Assembly: GCA_003648395.1 (NCBI GenBank)
Contig: QMPB01000031.1
Coordinates: 1-15,886 of the forward strand
Direction: 5' to 3'
Source: Bacteroidota bacterium
GTDB taxonomy: Bacteria; Bacteroidota; Bacteroidia; Bacteroidales; UBA1556
Length of the DNA: 15,886 bases
Under the pieces are notes generated by a model, which was given only the letters and a program-made list of their open reading frames with translations, ran no database searches and was not told the origin of the DNA. Of this stretch, positions 1 through 6,774 are shown in pieces. Position numbers and translations under genes: made by a program. Position 1 is the first letter of the stretch, and every line of letters begins with the position of its first letter.

Positions 1-34
1 ATATTTTGACTATCTAACTTTCTCTAAATAATTT

Positions 35-76
35 AATAACAAAAGCTCAAAATTATCTTCTTGAGCTTTTGTTATT
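35..76. terminator. strong bidirectional terminator hairpin
   Basis: Two perfect 16-bp arms (35-50 and 61-76) flank a 10-nt loop at 51-60. The arms carry A-rich and T-rich ends around a short AGCTCAA/TTGAGCT core, so the hairpin could stop transcription from either side. It lies about 86 bp past the stop of the minus-strand reductase gene and probably also ends a plus-strand gene left of the window. Between it and the stop codon is a smaller hairpin, CCTAC-6 nt-GTAGG (120-135). Confidence 0.75.
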
Positions 77-162
77 TATACTAATTTATAATCAAAGCAT
101 TGCGTCCTTTACAACTTTGCCTACCCATAAGTAGGTATAAGAGATAAAAGTTTAACGACAAT

Positions 163-1161
163 TTAGAACCTCAATAGAACTTTACCGGCAGACATATTAT
201 TAGAATATAATTCTATGGCTTTATTAATGTCTCTTATTTCAAATATCTCATTTACTTGAGTTTTCAATTCATGATGTAATAGCTTTTGTGCTTTCTTAAT
301 TGTAGCCAATGTTTTTAGTAAATTTTGATTTGAAGAATAATTTCCCAAGAAGAATCCTTGAATAGTTTTATCCTGCTGCAATAATGTTCTAGGATTAAAT
401 AAAGCTTTTTCTTCAGATAAATTCGCATACAAATATATATGAGAACCTTCGGGGCTAGATTCTATAAAATTGTCAGTACACTTCCCCCCTATTGCGTCAA
501 AATAAAATTTAGTATCAAATTTATTAGCTAGACTTTTTAAGTCTGCAAGATAATTCTTGGAAGTACTATTTAAAACATATTTAGCACCAAAATCTTCAAG
601 ATATTTCTTTTGCTCTTCTCTTCTAACAACACTAATTAAATCAATATTTTCCTTGTTGGCCAATGAAATTAGCATTTTACCTAGTGCACCAGCTGAAGCA
701 TTATTAAGTATGGACTTAGCATTATTCTTTTTTGCAATACCAATAAAAGCTAAAGCTGTTAAAGGATTTACAATTAAGGAAGTTGCCTGTTCTAATCCTA
801 TACTCTTTTCTACTGGAATAACATGCATTGCCGAAGTAAGCATATATTCAGCCCAACTACCACCTAACCCATCTGTTGCGGTACAACTAACCCTTTTATT
901 TAATCTTAATTTAGGAAGAATTCCACCCCCGCTAGCTACGACTATACCACTACCTTCAATTCCTGGCACGATCGGATAATTAGGTTTATTCTTAAAAGTA
1001 CCTTGAAGCAAACTCAAATCTGACGGATTAATTGAAGCATAATGTAATTTGACTAAAACTTGACCCTTTTGGGGGATAGGAGTATCAATTTCTTTTACTT
1101 CAAGTTTAGAACCAATATCACTTTGTATTATGGCTCTCATAGTTTTGGGAATCTCTTGCAT
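163..1161 (-). CDS. MDR-family NAD(P)H:quinone reductase-like oxidoreductase
   Basis: This is a medium-chain dehydrogenase/reductase of about 332 residues, the usual size for the quinone-reductase branch. The N-terminal GroES-like half has SINPSD (residues 43-48) where zinc alcohol dehydrogenases carry a catalytic Cys, followed by PGIEGSG. The Rossmann half has the nucleotide loop ASAGALG and a following VVRREE stretch whose arginines suit NADPH. No catalytic-zinc cysteine set is visible, so a zinc-free quinone/enone reductase is likelier than an alcohol dehydrogenase. The true substrate cannot be read from sequence. The frame is open upstream to an ATG at 1218, which would add 19 residues unlike the family. 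I prefer the ATG at 1161 (MQEIPKTMRAII); 1140 is also possible. The gene is transcribed away from fur and ends before a strong hairpin. A one-mismatch -7 box (CATATTTG) lies at 1300-1293. Confidence 0.85.
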   Translation of the reverse strand: MQEIPKTMRAIIQSDIGSKLEVKEIDTPIPQKGQVLVKLHYASINPSDLSLLQGTFKNKPNYPIVPGIEGSGIVVASGGGILPKLRLNKRVSCTATDGLGGSWAEYMLTSAMHVIPVEKSIGLEQATSLIVNPLTALAFIGIAKKNNAKSILNNASAGALGKMLISLANKENIDLISVVRREEQKKYLEDFGAKYVLNSTSKNYLADLKSLANKFDTKFYFDAIGGKCTDNFIESSPEGSHIYLYANLSEEKALFNPRTLLQQDKTIQGFFLGNYSSNQNLLKTLATIKKAQKLLHHELKTQVNEIFEIRDINKAIELYSNNMSAGKVLLRF

Positions 1162-1374
1162 AACTAAATATTTAGCTGGCAAATCTACAAAAGAGAAATA
1201 ATAGTTCAGCCTATACATTCTAAATAAGAGATTTTACTGAAAAAATCGAACAATAATTACACTATTTAGGCTTCTAATTATAAATAATAACACAAATATG
1301 AACAATAAATTAACCATTATAATGTATTGAATTTCAAATCATAACAACAATAATATCAACATGAAATTAATTTT

Positions 1375-1397
1375 TTATTTAGTTTTATTCTAAATAA
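1375..1397. promoter_or_regulatory. inverted repeat in the divergent reductase/fur region
   Basis: TTATTTAG and CTAAATAA arms are separated by 7 nt, in the spacer between the divergent reductase and fur genes and 47 bp before the fur start. The heptamer half-site occurs twice more in this spacer (CTAAATA at 1220-1226, TATTTAG at 1263-1269). It could be an operator for fur or the reductase. It does not match the classical Fur box. The rest of the 1162-1444 spacer is AT-rich with no other feature I can support. Confidence 0.3.
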
Positions 1398-1444
1398 GCA
1401 TTTTTTTTATTATTTTTAGCCTTTAAATACTAGATCTTCAACAC

Positions 1445-1906
1445 ATGGCTAATAGAACTATTAAAGTTGACGAAAGTTACGAAACAGTAAAGCAAATTTT
1501 CATTAATTATTTAGAAAAAAAAGGACATAGAAAAACACCTGAAAGATTCTCTATTTTACAGGAAATATATTCTAATGATTCCCATTTTGATATTGAGATG
1601 CTTTATCTACAGATGAAACAAAATAAATATCGTGTAAGTAGAGCTACTTTATACAATACAATTGAACTATTATTAAGTTGTAAATTGGTTGTTAAGCATC
1701 AGTTTGGTAATAATAGCGCACAATATGAGAAATCATATAAATTTAAACAACATGATCATATTATTTGTTCAGAAAGCGGAAAAATTATCGAATTTTGTGA
1801 CCCAAGGATTCAAGAGATTCAAGACTCCTTAGAAAAATTATTTAATATTAAAATCAATTATCATTCTTTAACTTTTTATGCAGACTGCCCTTCTGAAAAG
1901 AAATAA
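1445..1906 (+). CDS. fur: Fur-family metal-responsive transcriptional repressor
   Basis: A 153-residue protein of the ferric uptake regulator family. Residues 15-85 form the winged-helix DNA-binding domain, with the recognition helix in the RVSRATLYNTIELL region (63-76). The dimerisation and metal domain follows, with HDH (103-105), C108, E116 and H140 in the places of the usual regulatory metal ligands. Members bind Fe(II), Zn(II), Mn(II) or peroxide-sensing iron and repress metal or oxidative-stress genes; which type this is cannot be decided here. The structural zinc motif CxxC is incomplete: C108 is present but the second position is S111 (ICSES). Near the C-terminus only one Cys (C148) remains. 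The gene ends 16-25 bp before purA, so the two are very likely co-transcribed. It is divergent from a reductase gene, and the spacer holds an inverted repeat at 1375-1397. Confidence 0.9.
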   Translation: MANRTIKVDESYETVKQIFINYLEKKGHRKTPERFSILQEIYSNDSHFDIEMLYLQMKQNKYRVSRATLYNTIELLLSCKLVVKHQFGNNSAQYEKSYKFKQHDHIICSESGKIIEFCDPRIQEIQDSLEKLFNIKINYHSLTFYADCPSEKK

Positions 1907-1931
1907 AGAAAAATATAAAATTATGCAAAAA

Positions 1932-3221
1932 ATGAAAGTAGATGTTCTTCTTGGTCTCCAATGGGGAGATGAAGGAAAAGGAAAAATCGTCGATGTTTTC
2001 ACACCAAAATACGATATAATAGCTAGATTTCAGGGAGGACCTAATGCTGGTCATACTTTGGAATTTAATGGAGACAAGCATATACTTCATACTATTCCTT
2101 CTGGTATTTTTCACCAAGAAACAATAAATTTGATAGGTAATGGTGTAATTATAGATTTAAAAATATTTAATGATGAGCTTGAAAAATTAAGAGAAAAAGG
2201 AGCAGAACCTTCTAAAAACCTTGTTATTTCTAAGAAATCTCATTTAATAACACCTACTCATAGACTGTTAGATGCTGCTTATGAGAAAGCAAAAGGAAAA
2301 CAGAAAATTGGGTCTACCCTTAAAGGAATTGGCCCTACATATACCGACAAGATAGCGCGTACAAGTCTCCGAGTTGGGGATATTGCCATGGATAATTTTC
2401 AAGAAAGATATGCAAAATTGAAAGATCGTCATTTCAATATTTTAAAAAATTACGATTTTGATATTGAGAACCATAAAATAGATGGATTGACCTTCAGCGA
2501 ATACGAACAAAAGTGGATGGAAGCCGCTAAATCAATGGATAATATAAAGCTGGTTGATAGCGAACAATTTATTAACAACCAACTAAAAGCAGGGAAAAGT
2601 ATATTAGCAGAAGGAGCTCAAGGAACTCTTTTAGATGTTGATTTTGGTTCTTATCCTTTTGTTACATCTTCAAATACAATAAGTGCTGCGGTATGTACTG
2701 GACTAGGAGTTGCACCTAATAAAATAGGTAAAGTTTTTGGCGTATTTAAGGCATACTGCACTAGAGTAGGCAGCGGTCCTTTTCCAACTGAGTTATTTGA
2801 TAAAGATGGTGAATTATTGCGTGCATATGGTCATGAATTTGGCTCTACTACTGGTCGCCCTCGTAGATGTGGATGGCTAGATTTACCTGCATTACGTTAT
2901 GCCATTATGATTAATGGGGTTACTGATTTAATTATTACAAAAGCTGACGTGATGGATAAATTTGATAATCTTAAAGTTTGTACCTCTTATAAACTGGGAG
3001 ACAAACAATTAGATTATATGCCTTACGAAATTCTTGACGAGAAGCTAGAACCGATATTAGAAACTCATAATGGATGGAATATAGATATTACCAAAATTGA
3101 TTCGATAGATAATTTACCTCATAATTTTCTCAAATACATTAAATATATTGAAAGTGCGGTTGAATGTCCAGTAAGTGTAGTTTCTGTTGGACCTGACAGA
3201 ACTCAAACTATAATTAGATAA
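1932..3221 (+). CDS. purA: adenylosuccinate synthetase
   Basis: Catalyses GTP-dependent ligation of IMP and aspartate to adenylosuccinate, the first committed step from IMP to AMP, in the cytosol. From the start chosen here it is 429 residues, a normal length. Family landmarks are all present: WGDEGKGK (11-18) with catalytic D13, GPNAGHT (37-43) with H41, GSTLKGIGPTY (127-137), EGAQG (227-231), GSTTGRPRRCGW (304-315) and the C-terminal GPDRTQTI (420-427). The frame stays open back to 1878, inside fur. MKVDVLLG at 1932 matches the usual Bacteroidota N-terminus, and an ATG at 1923 is the alternative. No terminator or promoter box is visible between fur and purA, so purA probably depends on the fur promoter. 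Confidence 0.97.
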   Translation: MKVDVLLGLQWGDEGKGKIVDVFTPKYDIIARFQGGPNAGHTLEFNGDKHILHTIPSGIFHQETINLIGNGVIIDLKIFNDELEKLREKGAEPSKNLVISKKSHLITPTHRLLDAAYEKAKGKQKIGSTLKGIGPTYTDKIARTSLRVGDIAMDNFQERYAKLKDRHFNILKNYDFDIENHKIDGLTFSEYEQKWMEAAKSMDNIKLVDSEQFINNQLKAGKSILAEGAQGTLLDVDFGSYPFVTSSNTISAAVCTGLGVAPNKIGKVFGVFKAYCTRVGSGPFPTELFDKDGELLRAYGHEFGSTTGRPRRCGWLDLPALRYAIMINGVTDLIITKADVMDKFDNLKVCTSYKLGDKQLDYMPYEILDEKLEPILETHNGWNIDITKIDSIDNLPHNFLKYIKYIESAVECPVSVVSVGPDRTQTIIR

Positions 3222-3240
3222 TCCCTTAAAATCTGTAAAT

Positions 3241-4017
3241 ATGAAGAATGCAATATTATTAATACTATTCATTGGCTTATTTAGCAATATCGGAATTAGT
3301 CAAACATTACTTGATACTAAGAAAATACCTGCTAATATTATCAAAAAATTCAACAAAAAACATAAAGATGTAACTGAGGTAAAATGGTACTTATACGAGC
3401 ATAACTATATGGTAAAATGTCTTGATAGAGGATTAATAAATGAAATTGTTTATTCTACGGTAGGGAAAGAATTATTCTCTAAAACAGAGGTTGAAATTGG
3501 AAGTCTAAACAGCAAAATTGCTGATGACTTACGTGCAAATCATAAAGACAAAAAAATTATTGCAGCTTATTTATATGTAAATGGTCCTCGCGATAAATAT
3601 TACTCTGTAATATTGCATAAAAGTCAAGGAAGGAAGAAAGCACCATTAGAATATGAGGCTCAATATACCTTTACAGGTGCTTATTTAACTCTTTATGAAC
3701 CAGAAATAAAAATGGAAAAAGAGAAAGAATCTAAAGCTGATAAATATGAAGAAGAAATGGATGCAGAGATTGATGACTTTGAAGATACTGTTGATGATCA
3801 AAAAGTTAAAAAGAAAGATTTACCTAGTCCAATTACACAATATATAAAAGACAACTTTGAATACGAATATCGCTATAAAGATATTTGGATTAAAAACAAT
3901 GAAAAATATGGAGACTTCTACTTTATCGTTCTTAAGAAACAAGGCGAAAAGAAGAAATTTAAATTATTCTTTGACACATTCGGCAAATTCTTAAATCAAG
4001 AAATTGAAGAATTATAA
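3241..4017 (+). CDS. secreted PepSY-like (DUF2874-type) repeat protein
   Basis: A 258-residue exported protein. Residues 1-20 form a typical Sec signal peptide ending at GIS-Q. Three related units of about 60 residues follow (roughly 26-84, 89-155 and 193-256), each with an N-terminal helix such as IPANIIKKFNKKHKD followed by a strand-rich stretch with aromatic and charged alternation. This pattern fits the periplasmic PepSY-like family common in Bacteroidota. A very acidic and lysine-rich linker (156-190) separates units two and three. No enzyme motif is seen. The function of such proteins is poorly known, with suggested roles in inhibiting or sensing envelope proteins. It starts 19 bp after purA on the same strand and probably shares its transcript, but a functional tie to purine synthesis is not implied. 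Confidence 0.65.
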   Translation: MKNAILLILFIGLFSNIGISQTLLDTKKIPANIIKKFNKKHKDVTEVKWYLYEHNYMVKCLDRGLINEIVYSTVGKELFSKTEVEIGSLNSKIADDLRANHKDKKIIAAYLYVNGPRDKYYSVILHKSQGRKKAPLEYEAQYTFTGAYLTLYEPEIKMEKEKESKADKYEEEMDAEIDDFEDTVDDQKVKKKDLPSPITQYIKDNFEYEYRYKDIWIKNNEKYGDFYFIVLKKQGEKKKFKLFFDTFGKFLNQEIEEL

Positions 4018-4044
4018 AATATCAGATTAGTATTGATCATATAG

Positions 4045-4061
4045 ACAATAATAATTATTGT
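4045..4061. terminator. weak AT-rich palindrome between convergent genes
   Basis: Eight-base arms ACAATAAT and ATTATTGT around one central base sit in the 55-bp gap between the convergent PepSY-like and hemerythrin-like genes. The position suits a shared terminator. However, the stem is entirely AT apart from one C and one G, and no clear T-run follows, so it may be chance. Confidence 0.25.
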
Positions 4062-4072
4062 TCTGCAAGTAT

Positions 4073-4483
4073 TTAATCAATATTTAACTTTTCGTAAGAC
4101 CTATATAAAGAGTATTCCTCTTTCATTATTCTACCCTTTAATGAAATATTAAAGGCAGACATATCTTCAATAAATTCCTGCTTTTTTATATCTTTCACAT
4201 CTAAATACTTAGAGTAAAATCTTTGTGCTATATAAGTTACATCTTCTAATTCTTCACCAAAGCTTTTCAATGTATTTTTAAGTAAAAAATCTTTCTGAGC
4301 CTTTTCAAATAATGGTGGATATAAATACTTATCCTCTTTTTCAAGATGTTGCAATAACATAACCTTTGATTGTTTTACTAATTCTAAACCTTTCTTTGAA
4401 GTGACTCCAGATTTAACAATAGTTTGAAACAATTCTGCAATTTCTTTATGTTCTTGCTTCAGTTCATTTATTAATTTACTCAT
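4073..4483 (-). CDS. hemerythrin-like four-helix protein with degenerate metal site
   Basis: A 136-residue, mostly helical protein resembling the HHE cation-binding (hemerythrin-like) domain. The first half keeps H12 (QEHKEI) and the HxxxE pair H46/E50 in LLQHLEKEDKYLYP. In the second half the expected HxxxH pair falls on a glutamate/aspartate-rich stretch (EELED, 77-81). The final HxxxE-like motif reads RIMKEEYSLY, with R118 where histidine is usual and E122 kept. The whole protein has only two histidines, so a normal diiron centre is unlikely. Functional relatives bind oxygen or nitric oxide, or repair iron-sulfur clusters. It sits beside tpx on the same strand. The 275 bp before it hold the tpx terminator and otherwise nothing clear, including no exact TAnnTTTG box. 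It converges on the PepSY-like gene. Confidence 0.7.
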   Translation of the reverse strand: MSKLINELKQEHKEIAELFQTIVKSGVTSKKGLELVKQSKVMLLQHLEKEDKYLYPPLFEKAQKDFLLKNTLKSFGEELEDVTYIAQRFYSKYLDVKDIKKQEFIEDMSAFNISLKGRIMKEEYSLYRSYEKLNID

Positions 4484-4700
4484 ATTCTAAATATTTTAAA
4501 TTGTCTATAAAGTAGATTAATGATAAGAGAAAAATACTTGTATAATAATTAATAACCAATGTGAATTTAATAGTATTAAACGAATAAGTAAGATATTCAG
4601 TTTAAAATGGTCGAAGACTTATCAATACTTATGCCGTTATTTTTATATTATTAATAATGAACGATTAACAAAATATAGAGAATACATTTAGAAGTAAAAA

Positions 4701-4738
4701 TAGTCCCATTATGATAATTTCGTGTCATAATGGGACTA
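4701..4738 (-). terminator. intrinsic terminator of tpx
   Basis: A perfect 14-bp stem (4701-4714 pairing with 4725-4738) closes a 10-nt loop. It lies about 20 bp past the tpx stop codon. Read on the minus strand, the second arm is followed at once by a run of five T. This is a textbook rho-independent terminator, including a GTCCC/GGGAC core. Confidence 0.85.
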
Positions 4739-4758
4739 TAAAACTACCAATTATTAGT

Positions 4759-5256
4759 TTATAAAGCTGCTAAAACTTCATCATAATTAGGTTCATCAAC
4801 TATCTCTGGGACTTGCTGTGTATATGCAACATTTCCTTTCTCGTCAACTACAACTACAGCCCTAGATTCTAAACCAGCCAGTGGGCCATCAACTATTAAT
4901 GTGCCATAAGCTTTGCTAAAATCATTTCCTCTAAATCCTGAAAGTGTAAATACATTTTCTAAACCCTCAGCTCCACAAAAGCGTGCTTGAGCAAATGGAA
5001 GATCCTTAGAAATACAAAGTACAACTGTGTTTTCAAGTTTTGAAGCTTCTGTATTGAAACGACGTACAGAAGCTGCACATGTTGGAGTATCTAAACTTGG
5101 AAATATATTTAATACAATTCTCTTCCCTTCAAAATCAGCTAGTGATTTCTCAGAAAGATCATTTGCTACTAATTTAAAATCTGGAGCTTTTACCCCATTT
5201 TCTGGAAGGTTTCCAATGCTATTTATCGCATTACCTTTTAATGTTATTTTTGCCAT
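4759..5256 (-). CDS. tpx: thiol peroxidase, atypical 2-Cys peroxiredoxin
   Basis: Reduces hydrogen peroxide and organic hydroperoxides, using thioredoxin as electron donor; cytosolic or periplasm-facing depending on species, and no signal peptide is present here. The 165-residue length is standard. The peroxidatic cysteine is C60 in [15 protein letters not shown] and the resolving cysteine is C94 in ARFCGAEG, spaced exactly as in the Tpx family. The intervening [12 protein letters not shown] segment and the C-terminal [19 protein letters not shown] are also diagnostic. The gene has its own Bacteroidota -7 box (5310-5303) and a clear terminator (4701-4738), so it is monocistronic. A thioredoxin-domain lipoprotein lies directly upstream on the same strand. 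Confidence 0.97.
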   Translation of the reverse strand: MAKITLKGNAINSIGNLPENGVKAPDFKLVANDLSEKSLADFEGKRIVLNIFPSLDTPTCAASVRRFNTEASKLENTVVLCISKDLPFAQARFCGAEGLENVFTLSGFRGNDFSKAYGTLIVDGPLAGLESRAVVVVDEKGNVAYTQQVPEIVDEPNYDEVLAAL

Positions 5257-5302
5257 TATTCTTATTATTTATTGTTTATTACTATTTCAGTATTATAATG
5301 CG

Positions 5303-5310
5303 CAAATATA
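5303..5310 (-). promoter_or_regulatory. tpx -7 promoter box
   Basis: TATATTTG on the minus strand matches the Bacteroidota -7 consensus TAnnTTTG, 46 bp before the tpx start codon, giving a leader of about 40 nt. No clear -33 TTTG was found. A perfect 14-bp palindrome lies upstream at 5337-5350, overlapping the stop codon of the preceding gene; its location would suit an operator, but such palindromes are expected by chance in DNA this AT-rich. Confidence 0.55.
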
Positions 5311-5345
5311 TGTATAAATCTCTATTATCAGTTAATAATAGTATA

Positions 5346-6545
5346 CTATTTATCATCTAATGATAATAGCTCTTTTACCTTGAGCTTGAGTTTTTCAAAC
5401 GATTCCTTGTCGTAACCTTTTTCTACATATGCAATATTACCATTCAAATCAATAATATACATACTGGGGTAGGCCTTTATTTTATAGATAATATCTACTT
5501 GGGGCTGTGTCATTATTATATCGTAGCTAATATCCCTTTTACTCAAAAACTTATTCAAATTATCTAAGCTTCTAGCTTGATTATCTACTGAATTTAATCC
5601 AAAAATAATAAGCCCTTTATCTTTAAAGAGCTCATTCAAATCTGACAATGCGGGTATCGCTCTAACACAAGGTGGACAATGAGTATACCAAAAATCTATT
5701 ATTATTATATTTTTTCCAATATAGTTTTCCAGTTTAAAATCAATGCTATCGTTATAAAAATCACCATCAAATAGTGGTGCTTTCTCTCCAATATGAAGCA
5801 TATTTTCTAAGGCAGATGTTTCACAGTTGAGTTTTTGGGCTTCTAATGGATTAGCTTTTAATAATTCCTTATGCTTAGCTCTTAATTCATTAATATTTAC
5901 TTTGTCAAATTCAACATTATCAAATTCAAGTTCATTTGTATAAGTATTTTCATTTGTTTTTGTTATAATAGAAGCATAAATTGGTACATAATAAAACTTA
6001 TGTATAAAAAATGTAACTGTAGTTTTTTCTCCCATATTATTCTCTGGAAAATCAATTTGGACATTATAACATTTTTCAGAATCATAAATTGTATCTGAAA
6101 TAAATATCTGATTATTTGAATCTGCTCTTATTTCTTCTAAAATACTAGGTCTAAGAAACACATCGATCCAATCTGAATTTGTAATTATGCTCTCACTATA
6201 ATTCGAATATAAAATGCTTATTTTTTTTGGAGGTATTGTTAAGTAAAAAGACCCTCTATCATAAACCATATTGTATGGTCTATAATTATTATTTACCCAG
6301 ATATACCCTCCTCGCAAACTATCTTCCTCATCTTTTGCCACCCATACATTGTAAGAAGTTGAAGTTGTATCTGGAATATTTGAATAATAGTAATTTTCAA
6401 AAACATCATATTTAATTGACTTATGTTTATTTATTTCTCCTACAATTTTGAATAATATTTCTTCATTGCTAATATGTTGTTTTGAGCAGCTGCTAAGTAA
6501 GAATAATCCACTTATTAACAGCATAGATAACCTATAAAAAACCAT
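5346..6545 (-). CDS. lipoprotein with LolA-like N-terminal region and TlpA-type thioredoxin domain
   Basis: A 399-residue envelope lipoprotein. The signal peptide ends in the lipobox LLSSC with lipidated C20. Residues about 30-240 are strand-rich and read like a LolA/lipoprotein-carrier fold (for example TVTFFIHKFYYVPIYASI then LEFDNVEFDKVNI); this assignment is tentative. Residues about 252-395 are a TlpA/ResA-like thioredoxin domain with the redox motif CPPC (290-293) in DFWYTHCPPC and the cis-proline region AYPSMYIID near 359-367. The likely role is thiol-disulfide exchange at the cell envelope, substrate unknown. The frame extends to an ATG at 6581, but the -7 box TATATTTG (6586-6579) overlaps that codon, so 6545 is the better start. 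The gene lies just upstream of tpx, which has its own promoter. Confidence 0.82.
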   Translation of the reverse strand: MVFYRLSMLLISGLFLLSSCSKQHISNEEILFKIVGEINKHKSIKYDVFENYYYSNIPDTTSTSYNVWVAKDEEDSLRGGYIWVNNNYRPYNMVYDRGSFYLTIPPKKISILYSNYSESIITNSDWIDVFLRPSILEEIRADSNNQIFISDTIYDSEKCYNVQIDFPENNMGEKTTVTFFIHKFYYVPIYASIITKTNENTYTNELEFDNVEFDKVNINELRAKHKELLKANPLEAQKLNCETSALENMLHIGEKAPLFDGDFYNDSIDFKLENYIGKNIIIIDFWYTHCPPCVRAIPALSDLNELFKDKGLIIFGLNSVDNQARSLDNLNKFLSKRDISYDIIMTQPQVDIIYKIKAYPSMYIIDLNGNIAYVEKGYDKESFEKLKLKVKELLSLDDK

Positions 6546-6578
6546 AGTTTGTATTTGTATGTGATTAATAATTAGCTG

Positions 6579-6586
6579 CAAATATA
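6579..6586 (-). promoter_or_regulatory. -7 promoter box of the TlpA-type lipoprotein gene
   Basis: TATATTTG on the minus strand, the same sequence as the tpx box and in a similar context (CAAATATA on the plus strand). It is 33 bp before the chosen start at 6545 and rules against the upstream ATG at 6581. Confidence 0.55.
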
Positions 6587-6706
6587 AGCTTGTTTAATAA
6601 TACTTATTGAATAAAAAATCAATAATTTATTAGTATCTGGTACAAACAATTATTACAAAAGAAGAACCCTACATTCAAAGAGATTTGATATTTTTAAGAT
6701 AACAAT

Positions 6707-6721
6707 TGTAAATGATTTACA
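6707..6721. promoter_or_regulatory. 15-bp palindrome upstream of the AsmA-like gene
   Basis: TGTAAAT and ATTTACA flank one central G, 53 bp before the AsmA-like start. A one-mismatch -7 box TAGCTTTA follows at 6747-6754, so the palindrome lies about where an operator or activator site would. A palindrome of this size can arise by chance in this AT-rich DNA. Confidence 0.25.
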
Positions 6722-6774
6722 TTTTGAAAATATATCGGACAACAACTAGCTTTAAAAATTATTACTTTTACAAA

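Noticed and set aside
112..119. CAACTTTG, a near -7 box on the plus strand at the left edge
   Set aside because: One mismatch from consensus and no plus-strand gene follows; it lies just past the end of a minus-strand gene.
557..979. 140-residue open frame on the plus strand inside the reductase gene
   Set aside because: Antisense to a well-recognised oxidoreductase, with no domain or start signal of its own.
1854..2117. 87-residue minus-strand open frame across the fur-purA junction
   Set aside because: Overlaps two confident genes and has low-complexity composition typical of AT-rich antisense frames.
5337..5350. perfect 14-bp palindrome upstream of tpx as an OxyR-type operator
   Set aside because: A rough estimate from base composition gives about one to three such palindromes by chance in a window of this size; no match to a known OxyR site.
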